From assembly GCF_003473485.1 (NCBI RefSeq), contig NC_053043.1, positions 40,028,576 to 40,092,575 on the forward strand: 64,000 nt of DNA, in the 5' to 3' direction. The DNA is from Medicago truncatula. Taxonomy: Eukaryota > Streptophyta > Magnoliopsida > Fabales > Fabaceae. Below, in pieces: positions 47,397-58,979 of the stretch; within the stretch, counting starts at the first letter, position 1, and every line of letters begins with the position of its first letter. The notes beneath the pieces were generated by a model. That model had not been told where the DNA came from. It was given only the letters and a program-made list of their open reading frames with translations, and did no database searches. The position numbers and the translations under genes were made by a program.

Positions 47397-50300
47397 ATGA
47401 TGTTATCACCTTCACCATCTTCTATTGCAAGAAGCTCTTTAGAAGAGATGCTTGATTCGCTACGGCGGCGAGACGAAGAGGAGAAGCCTAAAGACCTACC
47501 GCCGGCATTGCCAGCAAGGCCAACGTCGAGAGGCCGGTTGCCGCCGGCGAGGAGGTCTTTGCCTAAAAGTTTTAAGGTTGATGGTGAAAATGGAAATGAA
47601 ATGGGGCATAGAAGGAAGGGAAGTTTTGGAAATAAGAAGTTGATGTTGGATTTGGAATCTCCTTATGTGGTTATTTCAGAAGAGAACAGTGTTATTAGTG
47701 AAGAAGCTTCACCTTGTCCCGTATCTTCAATTCCTGTTGATGATGATTCTTCTGTTGCTTCTGTGGCTCCACCTTCTCCGGAGTTGGAGGATGACAATGT
47801 TTCTTATTTCATCAAAAAGGTAACTAAGGAGATTAAATTTGTGTGGTGCATGTTAATAATTTATGTTGCAACTTGCAATTTGCAATGGTAATTAGGTTTT
47901 AGTTGAAGTTTTAACAGTGGTTTTAGTGTTAATCTGTTTCTTTTTTTGTATTTTATATTCTGGTTCTTGAATGATGAGGTTCTGGTGTTTGATTGGATGA
48001 AAAGCAATTAGTTTGAGTGAAATATGGAAGGTGGTGTTAGAAAAAAGCAATTCAGAATTGCAAATAAAACCACCCTACACATGTCAGTTAGATTATGGAT
48101 TTTGTTAAACAATGCCTTAAGTTAAGGAGAGTCGGTATTAAAAAGTTTTTTTTATTGAAAATCATAGCAGCATTCAGTAGATTGTTATTTATTTAAAATG
48201 TCATACTTTCTAATATAAAAAAAAATAAAATTAATTCCTAAAGAAATGCTTTTAGGGCACTGCTTCACATATGTCTTAGATGATTAAAATTGATGCAAGG
48301 CTGTTTCTAATTTAAATTTAAAGATACCATTACACATTGGTATTTATCGGCTGATACATTGGTTCGGAGCCTTTGTTTGGTTGATATTTCATACCAGCGC
48401 CAGTTCTTTTGTAGGTTAATAATAGTGGCATGGATAAATTGTTTGTGGCATGCCTGCGTACTTCTAATCTAATTTTCTTTCTGCTGCTTCCCCAAAACCT
48501 TCATATTGCATGATTATTTATTAGTATATAATTGAACTACATCGAAGTTACTTTTATCGTATTACCTAAGAAGGTTTTTTGCGCCTGTTATCTATTTAGT
48601 AATTAGTAATGTACCAGTGTTTTTTGTTTTGCCTATAACTATTGGCGTAGATTCAAGTTGAGAGGTTGACTGCATGTATTTTTCTGTTAAATTTCCTTTC
48701 TGTTTTTGGTTTTTCCACAGAAACTTCATGTTTGGTGTAGGCAACCAAGAGGGAAGTGGGGACTGGGAAGAATACAATCAACTTCTGGAGAACAAGCATC
48801 AGTTTCACTCTCAAATGGAAATGTAAACTTCTAAATTTTGTCTTTATAAGATAGTCTTCATTGTTGAGTATGCAAGATAACATGCTATTTGTGTTGATGA
48901 GTTGTTGCTGCAGGTTATGAAAGTGGCACGAACAGATCTCTTGCCAGCTAATCCTGATATTTTAGAGGGCGTGGATGATCTTATACAGCTCAGCTATTTG
49001 AACGAGCCCTCGGTTCTTCACAATCTTCGGTGTAGATATTCTCAAGATATGATTTATGTATGTCCGCTGCTATGGTTTGTTGTTTTACTCAGATGATTAT
49101 CTATGTATTCTCATATGCTGCTTGTGCGTTTTCTGTATGCAGAGTAAAGCTGGGCCAATTTTAATTGCTCTCAATCCCTTCAAAGATGTACAGATTTACG
49201 GAAATGATTATGTCTCTGCTTACAGGAAGAAATCTCTTGACAGTCCTCACGTTTTCGCCATGGTAGATGCAGCTTATAATGAAATGATAGGAGGTAAATA
49301 AAATTCTCCTTTCTTTCTCCTCCTTTGAAATCGTTATTATGTAGTTGTACGACATATGATATATTTACATAGGTTTTCTGTTTACGTGTTGTTCATTGCA
49401 GAGGAAGTAAATCAATCCATTATCATAAGGTCAGAACTTGGTACATTTAAGGCTCTTTTTGTTTATGTTCCAAAAATTGATAGCATCAAATTGTTATATT
49501 TTTATTATAATAATCAAATTGTTATTATAATAAGAAGATATAGCCTGCTTGTATATTTGTTGATAATCACAGTTACAATTTCGTTTACAGTGGCGAGAGT
49601 GGAGCTGGGAAAACAGAAACAGCGAAAATTGCGATGCAATACTTAGCTGCTCTTGGTGGTGGCAGTTGTGGGATAGAAAATGAAGTTCTTCAGACAAATG
49701 TTATACTAGAAGCTTTTGGCAATGCAAAAACATTTAGGAATGACAACTCTAGCAGATTTGTGAGTTTTTGTTCTTTTCATTTTGGTGAAACTTACTCCCG
49801 TTGTTGCTTTATTGTAGCTCTGCTTGACATGTTTTCTATCAAAAATGTCCATAAAAAGACAAATCTACAATTTAAGCCTTTCTTTTAATTTTCTGAAAGC
49901 TGCGTCGAGCAATGTTATTGTTGTTTGATCCATGTAGCCGACCCCACCTAGTGGGATATGGCATGGTTGTTGTTGTTGCTGTGTAGAACAGTGTTGTCAA
50001 ACTGCAGCTATAGCGACACTATAGGGTTGTAGTGTAGTGGAATTAGTCGCTATTGTTATGCAATATCCTATTTAGTACAAATTGTTGTCAAATAGCGACT
50101 ATTGTGGGGTTATAGTCCTGTAGCGTAACAGAATTTTAACAAACTATTTTATGCGATCCACAATTGACAACATTGGTTTAGAATTTTGTGGATGGTATCA
50201 AATGGCTGATCACTTCAATTGATTTCTATTTTTAATTTGGTGCAGGGGAAGTTGATTGAAATTCATTTCAGCACAACGGGAAAAATGTGCGGGGCTAAAA

Positions 50301-52927
50301 TTCAAACCTGTAAGCATGTTCAAGTGAAATATGTTTCATAAAGTTTTGTTCTTGTAAGATATAAATTATTTTTTTATTAAAAATCTACTGATTCAAATTG
50401 ATCTGACGGCTTCGTGTTTCTCATATGCCGATTCCCATATGCCATCATAAACAGTTCTATTGGAAAAGGTAACTTGTGTTCTTATTTGAACTTAAGTGTG
50501 GAACTGAAATATTTAACTTTCTCGATTTCTTATATCATCGTGTCTTCTGTCGGCAGTCAAGAGTTGTTCAACTGGCTAATGGCGAGAGGTCTTATCACAT
50601 ATTTTATCAACTTTGTGCTGGATCTTCACCTCATCTTAAAGGTGTATTTTCTATACAACTTATCAATTAGTTTGGATACTTGTATACTTCTGTACCATCT
50701 TTGATATCTCAATGACCATCTTTGAGATAATCTTTTTAAATATGACTTTTGAGTTGGATCCTCCTCTGCTGTTTAATTTTATTTACAAATTTTAAACAGA
50801 CACGTTTTACATGGAAATTCATTGACACCAATTCCCTCAAACAAATGCATAATTTACATTTTTCTTTTGATTCCTACATGCTTAATTGAGCCAGCTTGTA
50901 CATATTATTACTCACGAAATCATACTCTTTTCTGTGCAGAGAGGCTAAATCTTAGAGCGGCCAGCGAATATAAATATCTGAATCAGAGTGACTGCATGAA
51001 AATTGATGGCGTTGATGATGCTAAAAAGTTTCATAGGCTAAAGGTATATTGTTTGACTTTGCCAGTTCATTTGACTGAACAATAACTTCAAGCATCTTTA
51101 TGGCCTCCTGAGATCTCATGTTGTGTTTTTTTCTCCTTTTGGCATCTGTCTTTTCCCCCAGAAAGCATTGAATGTCGTTCAAATGTGCAACGAGGATCAA
51201 GAGCGGGTCTTTAAGATGCTTGCTGCAATATTATGGTTGGGAAATATATCATTCCTAGTTAATGATAATGAAAATCACATTGAAGTGGTGAATGATGAAG
51301 GTAGGATTCATAATTTATGCATAATGTTTTTAAATGGGCTATTCGCACCTCATCATATTTAGTGTGTCCTAATTTGGTGGCCGGATTACTTAAACCAATT
51401 TTGGGCGCATTTCGATTTTGCTTCATTGGCATATGCTGTTATATGTTATTTTGATTCGTTTAGGACAAGGTTGTTCGATGGTTCATATTGACTGGCTAAC
51501 ATTGTAACAGAGGGTATATTGTGAAAATTCCGTGTTAAATCTTATAAGTGATGTTTATTTATATTTTTATTTTGGCAGCTGTAACCAGTGCTGCGTCACT
51601 GATGGGTTGCAGTTCTCAAGGACTAATGACAGTATTATCTACTCATATAATCCAAGCTGGCAAGGATACTATCACCAAAACATTGACATTGCGGCAGGTC
51701 CATTTAGTACTTGAACAATTCAGTCAGGGCCAGTTTGTTACTGTTATTACATTTTTTGTATACTTTTAGGAGTTTTTTCAAAATCAATGATCACTTTTAG
51801 GAGTTTTTATCTACTCGTTACCACTTATAAAAAATTAAAATCTGGAAGAAAAAAAAATCTAAAAACTGATTTCCATTTTGTAACAGGCAGGTCCCTTAAC
51901 TTATTATTTTATAGCTCATTATCTTTATATTCCATATTCAGGCAATTGATGCAAGAGATGCGTTAGCAAAATTTATCTATGCCAGTTTGTTTGACTGGCT
52001 TGTAGAACAAGTTAATAAATCACTTGAAGTTGGTAAACGCCGTACTGGTAGATCCATAAGTATCCTTGACATTTACGGGTTTGAGTCATTCCAGGTTTGC
52101 AATTTCTATTAATGTGCTTATTATTGTTCCTTCTTAGACTATCGGTATGTGTTCTGATATTTTTTTGTTTTGTTTTTCTATTGTAGAAAAACAGCTTTGA
52201 ACAGTTGTGCATAAACTATGCCAATGAGAGGCTTCAACAACATTTCAATCGGCATCTTTTTAAACTGGAGCAACAGGTTAGTGACTGTGTTAAGCTTCAA
52301 TTTTATATGAAAAATTATGAATGTGTGACACAACATAAACATTCATATTGCATGCTATGTATTCTTGAGTAGGCATGATATGCATTACAGCATTATCACA
52401 ACTTATATATCTTGTCTCAGGACTACGAAATAGATGGCGTTGATATGACCAAAGTAGATTTCGAGGACAATCAAGAGTGCTTGGATCTCTTTGAGAAGGT
52501 ATTTTATATATGGTTTAAGCTTTTCTATATCTTTTGTCTGAGCCAGTTAATAGGCCATTGAGTTGGCTTTTGTTGCATCCATTTAAGGACAATACACATT
52601 TTTGCAAATCAAAATATTTTGTTCTGGTCTCAATGTTGGAGCTCACATTAACATTATTCTGTGACTTAGTATACTAATTATGTATTGTTTTGTAAATGTG
52701 CAGAAGCCTATAGGTCTACTCTCTCTATTGGACGAGGAATCAAATTTTCCAAGGGCCACTGATCTAACACTTGCCAACAAACTTAGACAGCATCTGCAAG
52801 CTAATCCTCGCTTTAAAGGGGAATGGGGAAAGGGTTTCAGTGTTTGTCATTATGCAGGAGAGGTTAGTAGCTTCTCTGCATTTAATACAATAATATATAT
52901 ACCTTTTAAATATAATAGTATCTCTCT

Positions 52928-52991
<64 letters not shown>

Positions 52992-55900
52992 TACCAATAA
53001 ACTTTGCTTATTAAAGTTTTTTTTCCTTTTCTTGCAATTCAATACTAAAATTAAATGTCGTGTGTTTTCTAGAAAATAATTATTAACTTACAATTTTGTG
53101 ATAAAAATGTTTTGGCTGGAATTTTTTTAAGTGGCATTGATGATTTTCTGGTTTCAAATTTAAATGTGGAATGCGTACCATGGAAATTAACTTTGTGTAC
53201 TTGTGTTTCTGGTCATTCTAATCTGGTCCTCAATCAGGTTGTGTATGATACAAATGGCTTTCTAGAAAAGAACAGAGATCCGATGCCTTCTGATTCTATT
53301 CAACTACTGTCATCATCCAGTTGTGAACTGCTGCGGTCGTTCTCGAAAACGCTTAACCGGTCTCAGAAGCAATCAAATTCCCAGCACATAGGGGCTCTGG
53401 ATTCGCAAAAGCAGAGTGTTGGCACAAAGTTCAAGGTATTCGTACCATTACTTGACCTGGTTCTAAATCTTTAATATTTCTAAAGAGATGATTTTGACAT
53501 TATTGATTTTTGGAGATGAACTTAGATAGATAAATGACACTGAGAAATAAGCAAAATGGCATAATTTGGGATCTGGATTCCACACATGGGATGCACGACA
53601 CATTAATTAATTTTGGTCGTCAGATCTCAAATCAATAGTGTAGATTATTTAAAAAATGATTTAGTGAAGGTGTAATGTGAGCCGACTGACCTCAAATCAA
53701 TGGCCGAAATAAATTAATGCGTCTAAATGTGTGGATTTATAAATGCAGGGAATCCGAATCCCAGTATTTGAGGTGAATTTTAGGACTGACATCTCTCTTT
53801 CTTTTAGGGTCAATTATTCAGGTTGATGCATCAGTTGGAGAGCACCACGCCTCACTTTATTCGCTGTATAAAGCCGAATGCTAAGCAAAATCCTGGCATA
53901 TATGATGAAGATCTTGTTCTCCAGCAGCTCAAGTGTTGTGGAGTTTTGGAGGTTGTTAGGATTTCAAGGGCCGGGTATCCTACTAGAATGACACATCAAG
54001 ATTTTGCCAGAAGGTAGTGGAGAAAATGACTATATTTTTGGATTATCTTGAGTATTGTGCTAATATATACATTTCTGCATATATTTAGGTATGGGTTTCT
54101 GCTCTATGAGGCCAATACATCTCAAGATCCATTGAGTGTCTCGGTTGCTGTTTTGCAACAATTTAATATCCCTCCTGAAATGTACCAAGTTGGCTTCACC
54201 AAACTGTATCTTCGAACAGGGCAGGTATGTGTGAGTAGCTTCATGTTTTAACAGTGTATAGCGCCAAGAGAATTGTATTGAGGGATAAATAATTGGTTAC
54301 TATTTAGGCTGGCAATTAGATTCATTAAACCATAGAGCATCCATTTCCACCTTAGCCTATACTTTAACATCCAATTATATCAATATATTGTTGAGAGTTC
54401 CACCTTAGATGGATATGACCTGAAAAAATGTTTATAAGCGGGGCGCATCATTCACCTTACGAGCTGGATTTGTAGGGATGAGTTGGTCCCAATCCAAATA
54501 CTAAGAGTAATAATCAACCTAAAATATTTGTTTGATGCACAAATGTTTATAGAGTGAAATACATTTGGACTTGTAGGAGTCTAATTGCATTTTAAAAAAA
54601 AAACGAAGGTGGAGAATGAAATTTTGCACAAATGACAGTGTAATTAGTTTATGATAGAGAGAAAGAGGAGATTTTTAATTTTTTTAATATATAAAATATG
54701 ATTTTAAATGGATGAGTTAGATATTTATATGATTTTAAATGGATGAGTTACTGTTTAGAAAGTTATCAACTATTTTCTTCCCCAAATGAGTATTTTGGTT
54801 CTGAACTATGAATTTGTTTGCTTGTTTTAATTATTTTCTTCCCCAAATTAGTCTTGTTTTAGCCGATTTTTTTTATCAATTCATAGAGCGGTTTATCTGA
54901 CGTGATTATTCTTGTGCTTTGGTTGATTTTGTAGGTTGGTGCATTGGAGGATAAGAGAAAATTGGTTTTGCAGGGAGTACTCGGGGTTCAAAAATGGGTT
55001 CGGGGTCATCAAGCTCGCAGTCATTACGATAAACTTAAGAATGGAGTGACAACTTTACAATCATGTAATGCCTGGATATCAATTTTACTTTATTTGTATC
55101 AAAAGTTCAGCTGGTTCTTCTTTTTATGATTTTTTTTTCTCTTTTTTGTGCATATTTTTTCAAGATACTTTACAAAAAAACATAGCTAATATCAAGCCAA
55201 AAAGAAAACTCGGTGCTTTTTGCTTAACCTCGGTGGACTTGTTTATTTTTAACCTCGGTTATAGTTTGTATGCATATATCTTAATTGCTACTTTGATTAT
55301 ATTGTAGTTGTTCGTGGAGAAATTGCAAGAAGGAAATATGGTGTTATGGTGAAGTCTTCTATAACTATTTCTTCTGAAAATATCGAGGAGATAGAGGCTA
55401 TCATACTACTACAATCTGGTTAGTGTGTACTATTTTTGTAAAGTATACCCTTGGTACAGGCATGATATATGATTTTCTTAATATTTGTTACCTTTTTATG
55501 TAGTAATTCGTGGGTGGTTGGTTCGGAGGCATAATAGTAGCTTATGTAAGTTTAAGATACATCCTGAGAATGGAAAAACTAGGCGAAGGTCACGTTCGAA
55601 GATGTCAGATGACAAGGTACTTTACCATGCATTTTTTTTTAATTTGGAAAAATATGCAATAAATTCTAATCTGATTTCCTCAAAGTTTTAATTTAGATAA
55701 GTCGTTGATTTGGTTTTTTTTTAAGTTGATTTATACATTTAAATAGTATCCTCCTCCTTTTTACTTCTATCCAACTAAAAATTGTCAATTTTTAGCAGAA
55801 CTCCAAACCTTGTTGAAGTTCCCAACCTTTCAATGTGTTAAATGTTTTATGTCTTATTCTTCTATTTTTTTTTTTTTTAAAACAGGATGCATCGAAAGAT

Positions 55901-56893
55901 CGGAGTCAAAATCTGCCTTCGGCTTTAGCAGAACTCCAAAGACGGGTTGTTAAGGCCGAATCAACTATAGAGCAAAAAGAAGAGGAAAATGCCGAGTTGA
56001 GGGAACAACTAAAACAATTTGAGAAAAGGTGGATTGAATACGAGACAAGGATGAAAACAATGGAGGAAATGTGGCAACGACAAATGTCATCTTTGCAAGT
56101 ATGTTTTCTTATCATAATTTTTTACATTCTCTTTAATGTTATTGTAATGGATGGTGTTGATTCATCTCATCAAACCTAGCTTTTTTGAAGCTCATTTTGT
56201 TGTGTAGCCTCTTTGAACATATGCATGCTTTCTCTCCAACCCTCCATCCATAATTAAGAGAAGTGCAACCAGTAACACATTCTTAAATACACTACTGCAA
56301 TTGAGACCTAAAAATTGCAAACTTATTTACTATAATAGTCATATTTGTAAACTGTAAGCGTATGAAACCTACAAATTCTACACAACATTCTGATTGCAAT
56401 TTCAATGCAGATGAGTCTTGCTGCTGCTAGAAGCAGCCTTGCTTCTGAGAATGCAAATGGTCAACCTTCAAGACACGATGTTGCATCCCCATCACCTTTC
56501 TGTTATGATTCCGAGGATGCTACATCAATGGGATCTCGAACTCCTCGAACACCCGGTTGCAGCACACCTTTGAAGTATTCTAGCAGTCTTTCCGAAATCA
56601 AAGCAATGAGAGATGGCAACGGTAGTTTGGGCAATCTGATGAAAGAGTTTGAGCAGCGCAGTCAGACATTCGATGAAGATGCAAGGGCTTTGGTCGAGGT
56701 TAGAACAACAGGGCACTCTGTGAATCCAAATTCCATTGATGATCTGCGGAAACTCAAACACAGGTTTGAAGGATGGAAGAAAGAATACAAGATGCGATTA
56801 AAGGAAACAAAAGCTAGACTTAAATTACGGAACTCGGAAATGGAAAAAAGTCGGCGGAGATGGTGGGCGAAATTGAGTTCTAGAGCACAATAA
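47397..56893 (+). CDS. Class VIII myosin heavy chain (ATM1/VIII type)
   Basis: Twenty-four exons: 47397-47819, 48721-48822, 48914-49057, 49143-49293, 49402-49429, 49591-49759, 50246-50309, 50455-50468, 50557-50641, 50940-51043, 51162-51300, 51579-51697, 51942-52094, 52187-52276, 52421-52498, 52704-52862, 53238-53435, 53808-54013, 54089-54224, 54935-55064, 55308-55418, 55504-55616, 55886-56098 and 56411-56893. All phases agree, giving 1203 residues. The plant-specific N-terminus precedes the motor domain (about 142-850), with P-loop GESGAGKT (284-291), switch I NDNSSRFGK, switch [10 protein letters not shown] (557-564) and HFIRCIKPN. Three or four IQ motifs (about 855-960; [32 protein letters not shown]) bind calmodulin-like light chains. 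A short coiled coil (about 977-1040) and a basic tail ending [13 protein letters not shown] follow. Class VIII myosins act at plasmodesmata, the cell plate and endocytic sites. ATG 47397 opens MMLSPSPSS and ATG 47400 follows directly; both are plausible starts. Confidence 0.97.
49989..50176. mobile_element. MITE, CAGTGTTGTCAAAT family (copy in myosin intron 6)
   Basis: Starts CAGTGTTGTCAAACTGCAGC and ends CAATTGACAACATTG, with inner TTGTTGTCAAATAGCGAC. The ends are inverted. It sits in the intron that splits switch I. Confidence 0.7.
52931..52986. repeat. (TA)28 microsatellite in myosin intron 16
   Basis: An uninterrupted TA run of 56 bp in the intron after exon 52704-52862. It creates spurious open frames encoding Ile-Tyr repeats on both strands. 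Confidence 0.97.
54390..54520. mobile_element. Possible solo LTR/TRIM fragment in myosin intron 19
   Basis: TTGTTGAGAGTTCCACCTTA, ATGGATATGACCTGA, CACCTTACGAGCTGG and TGTAGGGATGAGTTGG resemble an LTR of a legume TRIM-like element. There is no partner LTR, primer-binding site or duplication, so it may be a solo LTR. The call rests on recalled similarity. Confidence 0.35.
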
Positions 56894-57516
56894 CGTAAGA
56901 ATGTTCTCTTTGCCAAAACAAAAGTGTATAAAACGTTAAGGATCTTTCCTTTTTGAGGGAACATTTTTGGAATGTGTTACACACTTATTGTACTTGTTGG
57001 TGAAGGGAAAATAAATTGTAAATCTACCAATTTTGTTGTTACATGGTGGAAGTTGTGTGTATAGTTGTAGACTTGTAGGTTTGCATAGTTGTATTGCATA
57101 GTTTAGATTTTATGCATTGTAAATTTTGTTGTTACTGAATGCTGATGTAATGTACAATACCAATTACCACCTAAGGGTATAAATAGTGAGTGTTCATATC
57201 TTCAATGTAAGGAATACTAATCACATTTGTTTGGTTTAGTAGATAGAAAACTTAATTAGAGGTTCATTTTAGCTGCAGATAGATACTCATTTTCGTTTCG
57301 TTTTGGAATTAGTTTTTGGTTTAATTGTGCTTTTTAATTTCTGTAAGTTTTTATTGAGTTAATTCAACTTTTTGTATCATAGGATCCTAAGTGACATTCA
57401 ATGGAAGAAATATGATGTGCTTAGATACATTCATACTTTTCATGAGGATATAGATCATTATCTGCTTGACAATTAGAATGGAGGTGCGATGACAACCTCC
57501 ACAACTAGGTCTTGTA

Positions 57517-57756
57517 AAATTGAATGTTGATGGAAGTTGCAACTCTTGTGGAGGGATTAGGGATGATAAAGGTAATTGGCCTGTTGGGTTCTCCTCCAAT
57601 GATGGTTAAGGTGATGTGCAATTTGCTAAGCTTTTTGCAATTTATCATGGTATCACTCTTCTGCTTCAACATGGGCATTCAAGAGCAATCATAGAATCAT
57701 ATAGCCTTGAGGCTATTCAGTTGTTGACTCGAAGAAATGAGTTAAGAGTTTCATGA
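57517..57756 (+). pseudogene. Decayed LINE RNase H-like fragment
   Basis: The frame reads KLNVDGSCNSCGGIRDDKGN, then a stop codon, then QFAKLFAIYHGITLLL and IIESYSLEAIQLL. This is the RVT_3/RNase H-like module common in plant non-LTR elements. The usual catalytic Glu (in AELxAI) is Lys and the usual Asp (in ETDSLEAI) is Tyr; with the stop codon, the copy is dead. Similar sequence appears to continue to about 57950 in broken frames. Confidence 0.75.
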
Positions 57757-58836
57757 ATATAGTTGTTAGTGTTAATGATTACTAGTTTGATTGACCATGC
57801 CCTAGATTTGGTTCTTCATCGTATGTTTTGAGAAGCTAATCTTAGTGTTGATTGGTTGATAAAATACGGAAATTCTTGCGCCATGGGTGTCACTACATGG
57901 TACTCTCTGCCTTGTGGGCTCTTCGATGCTCTGGTCACTTAAAGTGCCTTTCTATTCTTTTTCTTTTGATTTATTTTAATTCACCAAAAAATAAATCAAG
58001 TTTTATGGTCGGATCCACAATAAGTATTTAGATGACATATTTTGTAAAATATTAATATTATTTTTACCCTCCTTTGAAAAAATAAAGGTAGAATTACATT
58101 AAAGGTTCTTCATCTAATTTAGTTATAACACATTCTTTTATCTTTTCTTTTCTTTGTTTAAGTCTTTTATCTATCGAAATGTGCACATGTTATTTTTTCT
58201 CTTCATTTTTTATTATAAAAAGTTGCTGATAACTTTATTAACAACTTTATTTTTCAAAATATTTTTAATTAAAAAATAATTAAATTCACAAACTATATGA
58301 ACATCTTCATCATAATCTTCTTCTTAAATCTAAGAAATGTCCATCTTAATATACATCTAAATTACTTGAATATCTTCTAAACTCAAATTTCAAAATCCCC
58401 AAATTAAAAGAAATCATAGAATTTTTTGAGACAAGTAACCCACCAAGAGGGTTGAATAATTTTTCCCCTTAAACTTTTGTCCTTGTAATTTTTCCAACCA
58501 CAAATATTGGCAAATTTCATCCTCATAAAAAAATGGCATGTTTTTAATAAAATTAAAAATATAAAAATTTTCATAATTGTTTTTTAAATTTGAAATTTAA
58601 AAAATAATAGAAATAAAAATTGAGTTACTGAAAATTCAAAAATATGTTTGAAAATATCATGATTTTATAGGTTAAACAATATATTTTTCTTTCAAAAAAA
58701 GGTTAAACAATAATATATAGAAAATAACTTTTTGTGCATCTATAATATGTTGATTTGATGATTAGATTAAATAAGTGTATATGATTTGGATAGTCTTTAC
58801 CACACTGAATCATATCCATGTTCTTTCTCTTTCCCT

Positions 58837-58844
58837 AAACCCTA
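58837..58844 (+). promoter_or_regulatory. Telo-box upstream of the NOL10 gene
   Basis: AAACCCTA lies about 136 bp upstream of the ATG at 58980, within CCCTAAACCCTA. Telo-boxes are enriched near the transcription start of plant ribosomal-protein and ribosome-biogenesis genes, which fits the downstream gene. Confidence 0.65.
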
Positions 58845-58979
58845 CGAGAATCACTTCATTTTTCTCCGCACGTGTTTCACCCGTGCGCCGTCGTGTGTGT
58901 TCTCTCTGTTTGCAGTTGCACCATCCTCCTCCGCTGTCGAATCTTCTCCGGCAGCTCTCTCTCATAGAAGCAAGCAACA

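Larger units (their letters stand above)
56894..58979. other. Intergenic region between myosin and NOL10 genes
   Basis: Contains the myosin 3' UTR, a decayed RNase H fragment (57517-57756), about 800 bp of AT-rich sequence and the NOL10 promoter with its pyrimidine-rich leader (58820-58979). Confidence 0.5.

Noticed and set aside
52764..53042. Frame with an Ile-Tyr repeat
   Set aside because: It comes from the TA microsatellite plus the antisense of a myosin exon.
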